A stretch of DNA of 64,000 bases. It comes from Saccharomycopsis malanga. Taxonomy: Eukaryota; Ascomycota; Saccharomycetes; Ascoideales; Saccharomycopsidaceae. The position numbers and the translations under genes are program-made. The stretch lies in contig CP025324.1 of NCBI GenBank assembly GCA_004014935.1, forward strand, positions 620,001 through 684,000. Direction: 5' to 3'. The notes beneath the pieces are model-generated. The model saw only the letters and a list, made by a program, of their open reading frames with translations, made no database searches and was not told where the DNA came from. Positions 32,642-43,018 of this stretch are shown piece by piece (within the stretch, counting starts at the first letter, position 1; every line of letters begins with the position of its first letter).

Positions 32642-33502
32642 ATGACACTTCCGGGCGCCCTTAAGATCACTGCTGATGTTGCGTACCTGGAGAATTCTTC
32701 CCCCACCAGTGGTGACAACCCTCAAGTAGTTCCTGTCAACTCCGACAAGATATTGCGCTTTGCCTCTGATCTTGCTGACATTGTGCTTTCCGTCTCTGTT
32801 GCCAATTTCAAAGGCTCCAAGGACCATCTGCACAACAGCCTTTACAAGGCTAAGCGTCAGGACAAGCTTTCTATTGTAATTCAACTTAAGCCTCACCAGG
32901 ATATACGCGGTGATTCTTTATTATTTGGTAACGATTTTGGCTATCCAATACGCCAGCTTCTTCCTTATGGCGCTGGTATTGGTCTAAAAATTTTCCAAAG
33001 GACCGTTGATCCTAGTGTTAAGGGCGATTTATATGCGGACAAGCCGTGGTTGTATGGCAGTGCTCTTTCCAGTTTTACCCTTGTCAATGTTTCAGAAACC
33101 GATAACTTTCCTGATTTAAATTCTGACAAGCTAGCTGTACAAGAGGACACTACTTTGCTTGATGTAGAGAGCCAAAACGCTCATCCGATCCCCTCAGGGG
33201 CGTCCCAACGTAGCTCTTATTTTACAAATGTTTCCAATTTGCAAAAAACTACTCTAAAAAAAGACTTGTTCTACTTGTTAGTCTTCAACACAAGCGTTTT
33301 GTCGCTTGAAGACAATAACTTCAAAATCATGCTTCCTGGCGGCTACGGCCTCGACTTGCGCAACTATTTGGGAAGCAAGCTTGACGATACTGATGCCAGT
33401 GTACGTTATGTTTTGAAGCTCGACGATGATGACAATAAGCCAGAGGGCGTCGAAAGGGGCATTCCTTTGTTGGTAATCACTTTCCAGTTGGTAAAAGAGT
33501 GA
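32642..33502 (+). CDS. DUF1769/UPF0590 family protein
   Basis: 286 aa, intact. It matches what I remember of the fungal DUF1769 (UPF0590) family: an FKGSKDHLHNSLYKAKRQD block, SLLFGNDFGYPIRQLLPYGAGI, and VDPSVKGDLYADKPWLYGSA near residues 115-140. The C-terminal half has a short beta-rich block ending GIPLLVITFQLVKE. No catalytic motif or membrane segment is visible, and the function of the family is unknown to me. There is no intron. Codon use is less TTG-biased than in its neighbours and includes CTG. Confidence 0.72.
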   Translation: MTLPGALKITADVAYLENSSPTSGDNPQVVPVNSDKILRFASDLADIVLSVSVANFKGSKDHLHNSLYKAKRQDKLSIVIQLKPHQDIRGDSLLFGNDFGYPIRQLLPYGAGIGLKIFQRTVDPSVKGDLYADKPWLYGSALSSFTLVNVSETDNFPDLNSDKLAVQEDTTLLDVESQNAHPIPSGASQRSSYFTNVSNLQKTTLKKDLFYLLVFNTSVLSLEDNNFKIMLPGGYGLDLRNYLGSKLDDTDASVRYVLKLDDDDNKPEGVERGIPLLVITFQLVKE

Positions 33503-33846
33503 TTCTTTGCCTGTTTACCATCTATCTGTATGTCTTGCCATATATCACAACTGCGGGGTCGTTTTCAACATAATAAAATAAACAAATCTTATTTATCTAA
33601 GCTCCGGGCTTGGTGTACAACATCTCTTAAAGATAACCTTTTGGCCCTCCCCGGCAATAGGCTCGCTAGTAAATAGTAATATGCATGTTACGGCATGTTG
33701 CTGCTTCTTGCGTATGGCTGGTGACCCGTGAACTTTATCTTCATCCCGTTCAGGAAAGTCGTTATATATGATCATTCAATGACTATACTCCATTTCTTTA
33801 GCCTATTTTCTTTGTCAGCTCTTTCAAAAAAATTGCAAAAAAATGA

Positions 33847-33947
33847 CGTTACAGACAGGATTCGAACCTGCGCAGGTAAAACCCAATGCCTAACAACTTA
33901 GTAGAAACTATAGCAGGGCATCGCCTTAACCACTCGGCCACTGTAAC
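33847..33947 (-). tRNA. tRNA-Ser (anticodon GCU) with intron
   Basis: On the minus strand the acceptor stem GTTACAG pairs with CTGTAAC, with discriminator G. The D arm is TGGCCGAGTGGTTAAGGC (box A). The anticodon stem ATGCC/GGCAT encloses CTGCTA, an intron of about 19 nt (TAGTTTCTACTAAGTTGTT), then A. A long variable arm typical of tRNA-Ser follows, then GCAGGTTCGAATCCTG (box B). T7 follows at plus 33837-33843. An intron in tRNA-Ser(GCU) is also found in S. cerevisiae. Confidence 0.93.
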
Positions 33948-34907
33948 CACGTGAACGTGAACTTTATTTTTATTTCGAACCTTATGGGAAACACTCTCAA
34001 GTTTTGGTGCACACATATTTCATGCTGTTAAATAAGGTTATGGTGACCCGTATAAATACCATATCCACCTGCACCATCCCAGTACTCGCTAAGCGGAGTT
34101 TTGACATTTACTGGTAGCAAATTTGCTTGTCAACAGAGTGACACGTATGTCCATCACTGACAAATCAATTGATACTCATTTTGTTTGAAAAAGTTCTGGT
34201 CAACAATTTTTTGCAATGAGTAGTGTCTTTTCTTTATTGTTATTCTATTTTATTAAAACATACAGGTATTGACGAGTACTTTGATGCCCGTTGAGTCTAG
34301 AATGTGCCTAAGTTGTGTTGCTTGACACACATAAACCTCCTTTTATCTGCCATAATACTCAAAATAACGGAAACTACTAAGAAGCTATTGTATTATAGAC
34401 CTCGCCTGTTTTTTTTTTTGATTTGATGTAGTCAAAATTTTTGAAATGACACCCTAAAATGGCTTTTTTATATCACACGTAATACTACACTGGCCTGATC
34501 TGAAGGTTCAACTTTAAAGTGTTAATAAAAAGAATTCTTTACCTTCTGTTGGAATACATCATAGCTTCAATGATAATACAGTTATGTTATTAGCAGTCAT
34601 GACGTTTTACCGAGAGTCAGAATTTTGAAAATACACCATACTTTTTTTTAATCAACTCTTGTTGTTGTTCAGTTTCATATTGTTGTATCTTGTCATATCT
34701 CATCATTGAAACTTCCCCACTTGACTCTGATTTATCAAAACTCAAGACAGGCATTTGCCATCATTTATTCTGTTGATAATGAATAGCTCATTGATAATTC
34801 TAATATCTATATATACCTCCCTCTTAAAGCACATCAAATTACTATACCAGGATATACTTTCAAATGTCCCCAAGTGTCCATCTTTTGAGATTGATATTGC
34901 AAAAAAA

Positions 34908-34980
34908 TGGACGAGTTGGGAATTGAACCCAAGACCTCTCCCATGCTAAGGGAGCGCGCTACCAACTGCGCCACACGCCC
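34908..34980 (-). tRNA. tRNA-Ala (anticodon AGC)
   Basis: 73 nt on the minus strand from GGGCGTG to TCGTCCA. The D arm is TGGCGCAGTTGGTAGCGC. The anticodon arm is CTCCC-TTAGCAT-GGGAG, with anticodon AGC. The T arm is TTGGGTTCAATTCCCAA. The G3-U70 identity pair region of tRNA-Ala (GGGCG/CGTCC) is present. A T7 terminator follows immediately. There is no intron. Confidence 0.95.
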
Positions 34981-35921
34981 GATTTCTGAATTCCAGAGAA
35001 TTTATCGAAACAAGTCAAGTGAATTTCATAAAACATTTTGAACCGTGGTGCAAAGGTGGGGTCAAATCATTTTCACAATCAAGAGGTTTGAACATAGGAA
35101 ACTTGAACCCAAATTGACTGAGACAAGTTAAGATTAACAGTCTAGTATTGTTTAGATGACGCGAATTATCTCTAGTAGTTAAAATTTTACAGGCAAGTAA
35201 GAAAACACTGATTTTTCAAAGTGACTATTTCTTGGTGTACCAACCACCAATATGTAATTACCAGCATTTTGGTTCGTGTATCTTCTCGCTTTGCCAGTAA
35301 TTGTAGTACTGATAAGCTCCATTCCTTTGCGCTTGGCAGTGAGCAAGTAGATGATTGGCTATCAGTTATCGTTGCTTCAGCTCTTAACGACTTTCTGGCG
35401 GTCTTCTTCTTGTCTGCTGGCTGTACTACAATATCTATCACATAAAAAAGTCCGATATTTTGAATTTTTCTTGATCAAACCTTTGAGCACTAACATTACG
35501 ATCCCCTACTACACTTTCCTACCCACATTTACTACATACGGATGAGGCAAACTTCCCGCACTGAAAATCATGACGGCCACGCTGAATAACCGAAAAGCGG
35601 TTGAACAGTGTCTCACTTTCCGCCCAAAACCAATAGCATTGTCTTGTGGTTATAATACATTTGCCGCTGTAACACAGCAAATTATTACACGTGATGATGA
35701 TTTTCACTATGTTTCCACGTTTTAGGTAGGTAGGCTGTAGGAGGGTCAAAGAGATCTTCGTAGGGTGTTTAACAGATGAAAGTTGTTGAAATTGGCGAAT
35801 TTTCCTGCAAAGAAGTAATTTTTAGTAAATTCTCTAGCACTTAAAGCTCCAAAATTTGATTAGCGTAATTGGAAGCAAAGGTGGGCCTGGAAAAGTTCAT
35901 TAAAGAGTTTTCAAATTCAAT

Positions 35922-38900
35922 ATGTCAACTGTAGCGGCTCTTTCGTCAGATCTTTCCAGTCTAATATCAGAATCCAAAAGACGGAACAGTGAGATCAAAC
36001 ATGCTACGGAGTATTCTTTGAATATTTTGAAGAAGTACAATTCAAATAAACAATCAGAAACTGAATTTATGAAGCAATTGACACAAGAGCCGAATTTCAT
36101 CACACCTTTTATTTTATCTTGTCAATCAAGAAATGCCAAGTTCAGCACCATAGCTATACATTGCTTGCAGCGGTTAATATCTGCTCGTGGTTTGCCGTTG
36201 GGGTCTTTAGAAAACATATTAGATTCGCTTATCGATGCGTCACATTTGCCTCTTGAGATCCAATTGAAGGTGCTTCAATTATTGCCTACCATCTACCAAG
36301 CTTTTGGCAACCAAATGAATGACAAGTTGATATCCAAGCTCTTATATATATGCGCGGTGTTGCAAGGTCCTAGCAAGCCTGCAGTTGTGGTGAATACTGC
36401 AGCTGCAACATTGCAACAGTTGATAATATTCATTTTCGATAAGGTGCAGGAGGAAGACAAGTTGGATGAAAGTGAAATAATCAAATCTAACAAGGTGGAA
36501 GTGGATAATAATAAACAAGTAGAAGTTTCAGATAATGTGTATGATTGCTATCGGATATTTGATGATTTATGTTCATTGATAGAACATCACAAGCCACATT
36601 TTTTACAATTTAATTACTTGACTGAGACGTTTTTACTAGAATTGATTGAATCAATTTTCAACAATTTTACATCGGTTTTCATAAAACATAATGAATTGGG
36701 TTATTTGTTAAGGTTCAGGATAACCCCTATACTATTGAGGTCATTATCTATTCCGGCAAAAGAGTTTTCTGTAGTGGTGAGAATTGCCAGAATAATATAC
36801 TTGTTGATTAGAAAAAATTTACAGATACTAAAGGTTGAGTGTGAAATTGTGATCTCGTTATTGAATCATATGATTCTTAATGACTCAGAAGCATCACAAT
36901 GGAAAAAAATCATTGTTTTGGAAATTTTTAATGGTATTTTCCAAAACTTTGACTTGGTCGAAGCCATATTCAAAGAATATGATTATAATAATGATAGAAA
37001 ACATGTATTGAACGATTTTTTAATTAACTGTTTTTGTTTGATAGATTCTGACAGTTCCAAAAAATTAATGCAATATCGGTCTGTTCTTCATGCGCCTATC
37101 ACTCTGACCAATAAAAATATTGATCAGCCAAACACTACAAACACCACATTTCTTCCTCAGGAATTTATCATTGATATCTCTCCTGATATTATTCCTTACA
37201 TGGAAATGCTTGATAAGACAGAACCGCCTACAGTTCCGGAAAACTATCTCTACTACCTTATTCTCTCATGCTCCATGAATTTTGTAGAGGGTATTGGGAA
37301 ATATGTGATGGAGTTGTCACTTTCCCCCGGCACTAAGCAAACCGAAAACAAACATTTCAAATTTCTAGACAATACAGAAGACATAGAATCTCCTACTCTT
37401 AAAGCTGAAGTCTTGTTTTCACAATCTATAATACAGAAGAACTATAAAGTTGTTTTGTCAACGTTTGAAGTTTTTCTCTATTCCAAATTGTCTAACGAAT
37501 GTTTCCATAATTTAATTAGATCCCTTCAGAAATTATGCTATTCTTCTGGTATACTAGGCCTAGAATTGCCAAGAAACGATATTATCATGCTTTTTGCTGT
37601 TTCGAGCATCAACAATACAGAGAACCGAAATCAGTCTGCTCGTGCCAGCATAGATCATAATAATGAAACAGGCCAGGATAAGATTCCATCCAAGGAGACT
37701 AAATCGTTTGGAGAGTCTTTGTTTGGCAGTATTAGCTCAAAATTTACTACCCATGCTAACAACATCAGTTCTCTTGCCACGTCAATCACCAAACAATCTT
37801 CCAGTGGACAATTACTTTTACATTCTCGATATATCAACTCTCGGCACATTATCACGTTGAGAGCTTTAATCAACTTGGGAATTTCGTTGGGTCCTTCTTT
37901 AGGGGCTAATTGGAAAAATATTTTTATTGCTTTACAATGGGTAAATTACTACCTTCATGGGCCTCCTGAAGACTTCAAGTTTAGTTATCAGCAGACAAAG
38001 TATGGAACTCTTCCTATAGTCAAGCAGAACGAGATTGTCATTATTCAAAACTCGGTAAAGAAATTATTGGAATCGCTCAAGGATTATCTCCTAGCGTCGT
38101 TTTTGGTAGTATTGAGAAATTTGATTGAATTATCAGATAATTCCATTGTCGCAAGCAAAGATGAAAAAACTGTCTATGAATCTATCACTAATTCTGTATT
38201 TGAATCATCTACAGATAGCAGTCCTAGTTTAAGTCCTTGCTATTACAACAAACAGTATTATTTAGATTTGCTAGGCACCATATCTAAACTCAGTTCGTAC
38301 CGGTTTTTGGCCGAATGTGTCGAAGACCCAACCTCTGATCTTGTGATTCACGAGGAAACCAAAATTACCAGTCTAAAGGTGGTTCTTAATTATCTTATAG
38401 ACTTGTCTACTAACAGAGATATACCTAAGCATTATAGAATTGATAGTGCTTCTATATTCAATGCTATTTTGAAAGAAATTTCTAAGGAAGCTTTTGCCAA
38501 CCATGCATTGGAGGCAGTGCTTTCCAAGCGTGAAAATTTGCAGGAAATGCCTACCAAAGTTCTGGAGGACACTGTAGAATACAAATTATTAAATTCTATG
38601 TTTGATTTGTTAGTGTCCATACGCAATCTTCAGTCTAAGGACATCAAGGAGACAGTAATTCCCAACGTTAGTGTTGTAAACTGTGAGTTTGAAATTGTGG
38701 CCAAAACGTTGGAGAACTTGAGGGATTTTCTCGACATGTTTGGAGTGTATTTCCATAAAAATTCCTGGCTTCTAGTGTTCCAGATAATAGATTTGACGTT
38801 CGATCTCTTTAATTATGGAGATGCTAATCAAAGCTATGGAGTTGTTGAGAAGAAATCTAATCTTATCAAATTAGGGTTCGAAATTTCACAGTTGATATTG

Positions 38901-41156
38901 AGCGACTTTTTGACCGTTTTACCTTTACATATCGCTCGTAAATTGATAAACTCCATATATAACTTTGCTAGTCAAGGATATGACATCAATATTTCGTTCA
39001 GTGCCATCAGTTATTTCTGGCAAATAAGTGATTATATAAGAGACTTGCTAACCAACAAGGTTGGGTCTTATGCTGAGGGCAACAAAGCCTTGGTTCAAAC
39101 CATCAAAGGCCGCGAAGACTTGATTGATTACGTAGAAAATCATCTTGATGAGGCTATGGAGACAGACGAGCAGAGATTCATTGCTTATTCTAGTTTATGG
39201 ATCTATTTACTAGGGGTTTTGGTAAGCATATCCAATAATCAAAAAGGACAAGTCCGCAATGGGTCCATTCAGACCTTCTTCCGCATCATTGACTCCCATG
39301 GGAAACATTTATCTTCTTGGGATTTATGTTATAATATAGTGATATCCTCTTTATTCAACATCCGGCCTAAAATTTTGAAGACCGTGGACTGGCAAGAACT
39401 TGCGGAGCTCAAGCAAGAATGGTCAGAAACGTTGGTTCTAGTGATGAACGGCATTGTGAAGTTTTACAGTAATTATTTTTCCAAGTTTGAAAATTTGGAC
39501 TTGTCTTTGAAATATTGGAAGGGTTTGATAGATTATTTTGAAGATGTTTTGAAATTGGGCTGGAACAATTGTGATTTAAAATTATATGAAGCGCTTAATG
39601 AGTTATTGAACTCTTTCATAGGCAAGGAAATACCTCATCCTGTGATTAACTTATTGTTTGATTTCTGGGCCAATAAAAATGTTTCCTATAATGTGACATT
39701 GAACAAACATTACCAAGAATCGTTGACCTCTTCCATGAAATCATTTATTCCGCTAGTGAAGATTTTAGGCGACGATCTAGATAAAGAAACAATACGTAGT
39801 TCCTTGAAATTATTCAATTCGGCTGTGAAGTATCCCATTTTGCCTACGTTTTTCAATGATAATGTTTATCCTACAGACTTGCAGAAATCTGTTTTGGACA
39901 ACTTGCAGCTCATCACCAACACTGAAGATGTACAAGTGCAGTCTGATGTCATATTGCAGTTGATATCCAATGTCGTGTTGCCATTTTCCACCAGAATGAA
40001 GATAAAGGATCAATTGTCCAAAACAAGGCTTCCTAAAGACACAAAAATTTCCACTTTTGTCTCGTTGAGTCATCATTCAGCAATAATATTAGACGAACAA
40101 ATAAGAAAAGTAAAGGATTTCAAAGCGTTGATCCAAAACAAATGTGTAATCAAAGTCATTTCTTCTCTTTTGGAACCAATAAAGTTGGATGCAAAAGGTA
40201 TCAAAAGTAAGAAGTCGGATAAAAAAGAATTATGGATCATGTGTGTAGATATCATCTTGTACCTCTGTGATAATATAATTAACTTGATAGCTCAGGACAA
40301 TCTAAAGAACGATATTGATATCAACACGAAAGAGCAAATATGGTATTTGGTTGTGGAATTGTACAAGACCACTTTGACAGTGAACAGTAACAACTTTGAA
40401 TTTGAACAATTGAACGTAAAAACTTTGGATAGGTTGAAACACTTAATTTTGCCTCTGATAGCATTGGAATCATTTCCCGACCATTTGTTGGATAGTCTTG
40501 CTAGCTACATTTTGGACTCTTCCTATGTCTATGAAAAAGATGAAATTGAACTTTCTTTACTTGAGGAAACTTCTGATAAACAAGGGAAAAAAATAGGCAT
40601 AAAAGACCCAGCAGTCATTGTAAAAAAATTCTCCACCTTTGACTTTGATAAACATATTCCTTTGGTCAAACCATTAAAGTTTATGCCGCGTTACAAGATC
40701 AACCTTATATGTCTCAATGATTTGATTGAATTGTCCAAAATACCAACTGAGTCTGAAATTAAGGGAATCGAAAAGGATGGGGAACACATCAACTCTATGG
40801 ATAATATTCATCTAAAGTCTAAAAACCTTGTCTCTGCTAAATTATTCCCTTGTTTGATGATCCGTGCTTCCTACATTCTTAGAAAATTTATTTCAAACGA
40901 ATCCCTAGTAAATAAAATACCTTTGACAAAGATCCAAAAACTCGAAATGGTTATTGTCTTGAAGGGTTTGAACGATTTGTTAGAAAATTTTAATCAATCA
41001 TCCCGTCAGGAACAAAGTATCAAGTACCAACAGTTGTCAACAATATTACCCTTGGTGATAAAGACTATCCATGTATCACATAAAGTCAGAGGTGTTTCTT
41101 TCTTGATAGAACTGTTTTTTCAAGAATATAATGAAAATTTGAAATCAATTCAATGA
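35922..41156 (+). CDS. MON2: Mon2/Ysl2, large Arf-GEF-like endosomal/Golgi scaffold
   Basis: 1744 aa (S. cerevisiae Mon2 1636 aa). Mon2 is a distant relative of BIG/Sec7 Arf-GEFs without a Sec7 domain. It works with Dop1 and the flippase Neo1 at the late Golgi and endosome. The N-terminus has the DCB domain (about 1-190), with LIDASHLPLEIQLKVLQLLP and VVVNTAAATLQQLIIFIFD. The HUS domain follows (about 200-400), with FLLELIESIFNNF and LLRSLSIPAKEFSVVVRIARI. The rest is helical-repeat HDS-type sequence to the end. There is no intron and no break in the 5.2-kb frame. CTG codons occur at apparently hydrophobic positions (LPLIALE, IELFFQEY), which bears on the code question. Confidence 0.93.
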   Translation: MSTVAALSSDLSSLISESKRRNSEIKHATEYSLNILKKYNSNKQSETEFMKQLTQEPNFITPFILSCQSRNAKFSTIAIHCLQRLISARGLPLGSLENILDSLIDASHLPLEIQLKVLQLLPTIYQAFGNQMNDKLISKLLYICAVLQGPSKPAVVVNTAAATLQQLIIFIFDKVQEEDKLDESEIIKSNKVEVDNNKQVEVSDNVYDCYRIFDDLCSLIEHHKPHFLQFNYLTETFLLELIESIFNNFTSVFIKHNELGYLLRFRITPILLRSLSIPAKEFSVVVRIARIIYLLIRKNLQILKVECEIVISLLNHMILNDSEASQWKKIIVLEIFNGIFQNFDLVEAIFKEYDYNNDRKHVLNDFLINCFCLIDSDSSKKLMQYRSVLHAPITLTNKNIDQPNTTNTTFLPQEFIIDISPDIIPYMEMLDKTEPPTVPENYLYYLILSCSMNFVEGIGKYVMELSLSPGTKQTENKHFKFLDNTEDIESPTLKAEVLFSQSIIQKNYKVVLSTFEVFLYSKLSNECFHNLIRSLQKLCYSSGILGLELPRNDIIMLFAVSSINNTENRNQSARASIDHNNETGQDKIPSKETKSFGESLFGSISSKFTTHANNISSLATSITKQSSSGQLLLHSRYINSRHIITLRALINLGISLGPSLGANWKNIFIALQWVNYYLHGPPEDFKFSYQQTKYGTLPIVKQNEIVIIQNSVKKLLESLKDYLLASFLVVLRNLIELSDNSIVASKDEKTVYESITNSVFESSTDSSPSLSPCYYNKQYYLDLLGTISKLSSYRFLAECVEDPTSDLVIHEETKITSLKVVLNYLIDLSTNRDIPKHYRIDSASIFNAILKEISKEAFANHALEAVLSKRENLQEMPTKVLEDTVEYKLLNSMFDLLVSIRNLQSKDIKETVIPNVSVVNCEFEIVAKTLENLRDFLDMFGVYFHKNSWLLVFQIIDLTFDLFNYGDANQSYGVVEKKSNLIKLGFEISQLILSDFLTVLPLHIARKLINSIYNFASQGYDINISFSAISYFWQISDYIRDLLTNKVGSYAEGNKALVQTIKGREDLIDYVENHLDEAMETDEQRFIAYSSLWIYLLGVLVSISNNQKGQVRNGSIQTFFRIIDSHGKHLSSWDLCYNIVISSLFNIRPKILKTVDWQELAELKQEWSETLVLVMNGIVKFYSNYFSKFENLDLSLKYWKGLIDYFEDVLKLGWNNCDLKLYEALNELLNSFIGKEIPHPVINLLFDFWANKNVSYNVTLNKHYQESLTSSMKSFIPLVKILGDDLDKETIRSSLKLFNSAVKYPILPTFFNDNVYPTDLQKSVLDNLQLITNTEDVQVQSDVILQLISNVVLPFSTRMKIKDQLSKTRLPKDTKISTFVSLSHHSAIILDEQIRKVKDFKALIQNKCVIKVISSLLEPIKLDAKGIKSKKSDKKELWIMCVDIILYLCDNIINLIAQDNLKNDIDINTKEQIWYLVVELYKTTLTVNSNNFEFEQLNVKTLDRLKHLILPLIALESFPDHLLDSLASYILDSSYVYEKDEIELSLLEETSDKQGKKIGIKDPAVIVKKFSTFDFDKHIPLVKPLKFMPRYKINLICLNDLIELSKIPTESEIKGIEKDGEHINSMDNIHLKSKNLVSAKLFPCLMIRASYILRKFISNESLVNKIPLTKIQKLEMVIVLKGLNDLLENFNQSSRQEQSIKYQQLSTILPLVIKTIHVSHKVRGVSFLIELFFQEYNENLKSIQ

Positions 41157-42263
41157 GGCTTTTTGGCCTATCGTTTTTATGTTAATAAGTTAAAAATGCG
41201 ATTATCTCATAATTGTAAACCAACTTGAGATCACAGGCTATATCTGCATATGTATTGAATATTTTAGGTTGTAGTGGATGGTACTAACCAATTTAGGTTG
41301 ATTTCGAATTACCTAAACCCGTGTTCAAAAGATGAACAATCTTTTATGGTTTTTTATGGACAATCAGGAACATGTTATTCGAAATTGTAACTGTATAGTT
41401 GTTATTATGGAAACAAGTTGACGAATTATTTATTGGTACAGAATCCTGAGCAGTGACAAGCTTTGACAATGGTTTTAATATATTTGCAGCTCATCGATAT
41501 CATTGACACATTAATTGCCAAAATATAGTTTCGAAAAGTAAAGATAATCAAAAATATGTCTATATGCAATGCCTTACTATGTCCAAGTGGCCAAGTTGGT
41601 TGAGCCATCATGCGCCACGCAAAATAATGTTGAAATTAGGTGTGGCGTTCTTCACTTTGGGTTTTGGGACTCGATTCCCACTCTCGACTTTTTGGAGTAG
41701 TGATCCAATGTTTTTTTAACTTAAATCAGTACTTTCCAGGTTATTTTGATTTGAAATAATATACCACAACATTTTGAATTTTTTCACTATTTTATAGTAT
41801 TATTTAAAATAAATAATATCAGAATTTCGAAAAAATTATTGATATAACGGAAAATTGTCAATTTTAACAAAAAGTTGATTCTTTTAAGTCACATTTTACA
41901 GTTTTTACAACGAACCAAACCATACAGAAACTATATTTTGATATTCGGTAAAATCTAGTGTTTTTCATCATGTACTTTGTTTAGAGATTAAAGTATCATT
42001 TTGTCGAAATTTACACATAATTTGTTGAAAATCATGTTTTTCACCTCTCAGAGAGACTTCCTTCAATTCTTGACATTGTTCCATTGATTTTGAGTTACCA
42101 GAGGCAAATCTATTATTAACAAGAACCAAAGTTGACAAGCAGCGTATAGCATTACAAACGAAATAACCTCAACTTATCATTCCTAAGACAATAACTACAG
42201 AATACTAATGAACAAACATCAAGAAATCATTATACATTAATCTTAGACACGCATTGAACCCAC
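41157..42263. other. Intergenic between convergent MON2 and SPC2, carrying repeat 2a
   Basis: 1.1 kb, about half of it family 2 copy 2a (41568-42082). I see no gene in the rest. Confidence 0.55.
41568..42082 (+). repeat. Family 2 tRNA-promoter repeat (2a)
   Basis: 515 bp, nearly identical by eye to 2b at 50637-51148, from AATGCCTTACTAT to GACATTGTTC. A perfect box A (TGGCCAAGTTGG) lies at 41588-41599. A stem CGCCAC/GTGGCG, a box-B-like GACTCGATTCC and a T5 terminator (41689-41693) follow. About 390 bp of conserved AT-rich DNA with no open frame comes next. The tRNA-like part does not fold as a functional tRNA: the acceptor ends do not pair. No target-site duplication is visible. Confidence 0.82.
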
Positions 42264-42837
42264 TTATAAACTTTTCTTTGAAATTTTGCTAAGCTCCTTC
42301 TTCAAAAATGTCTTGAACTCATCGTATACCAAAAAGCCGTTTTCGTTATAAAGCTCTGTGTATTTTATATTGGCACTTACGCTTTGGCCATCGTTCAATG
42401 CGAGCCCAATATGATACACTGGCTCATCGGCTACTGTCTCAAGGGCAGTTTTAGCTATCAATTTCTCTTTACCCTTGTACCCTACAAACTTGACGGTTTT
42501 CTCCACAAACTTGGTCCATATCCAGAGAGCAAAGCTGAGAATAAAGTATGCTGCTACAAGCCCAGCTACAATGTTGATGGAGTCCGTGAATTGCATCTTT
42601 TTGTCAATATAGAACGTTGCACCAGCAATGGCTACAAGCACCACTCCCAAGCCGAGACGTACATCAATGAGCGTGAAGTCTTCGCTGTATCCAAGAGCCT
42701 CGAATACAGAGAACAAGTTCTCATCGAGATTTGCCTTTAGGTCGTTGGATGAACTGTATGTTAGTCAACGCAATCTTATTTTCACCAACAATAAATCAAA
42801 ATACATACTATAAGTTGACTTTCTTGATAACGGGCAT
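42264..42837 (-). CDS. SPC2: Signal peptidase complex subunit Spc2 (SPC25), one intron
   Basis: Minus-strand exons 42837-42809 (29 nt) and 42753-42264, giving 172 aa. The 55-nt intron starts GTATGT and ends GACTAACATACAG. The spliced N-terminus MPVIKKVNLYSSNDLKANLD matches the family and extends the exon 2 frame, which has no ATG of its own at the right place. Two membrane segments (about 41-60, GLGVVLVAIAGATFYI, and 68-90, VAGLVAAYFILSFALWIW) with both ends in the cytosol are the SPC25 topology. Spc2 links the signal peptidase to the Sec61 channel in the ER. Confidence 0.92.
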
Positions 42838-42979
42838 TGCTTGCTTATTACACAATCCAAATCTTTTCACCTGTTAATAGGACTTTCTTTCTATTATGGC
42901 CTACTAGTAAAGTGATGTTCAGTTAACAATAACAGTAGTATTACACGTGTTTTCCATCAGGCAGCGTTACCCGCGATGA

Positions 42980-43013
42980 TGCATCAATATGCATCACTAT
43001 GCATATTGATGCA
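42980..43013. repeat. Perfect 15-bp inverted repeat with 4-bp spacer, TGCAT-rich
   Basis: The arm TGCATCAATATGCAT (42980-42994), spacer CACT and an exact reverse-complement arm (42999-43013) form a hairpin with no mismatch. It begins 5 nt after the stop codon of the minus-strand SDR gene, so it would be in that mRNA's 3' end. It lies about 140 bp upstream of the SPC2 ATG. It could be an RNA hairpin or a dimeric factor site. Confidence 0.75.
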
Positions 43014-43018
43014 GACCC

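Larger units (their letters stand above)
33503..35921. other. Long intergenic region with two tRNA genes
   Basis: 2.4 kb between DUF1769 and MON2, holding tRNA-Ser(GCU) and tRNA-Ala(AGC). Several short minus-strand frames between 35187 and 35749 look partly coding-like but do not join convincingly (see findings). An ACACGTGAT E-box lies near 35687-35695. Confidence 0.5.

Noticed and set aside
41588-41695. Family 2 head read as a functional intron-containing tRNA
   Set aside because: Box A and box B are good, but the acceptor ends do not pair, the T stem is irregular and no proper anticodon arm forms.
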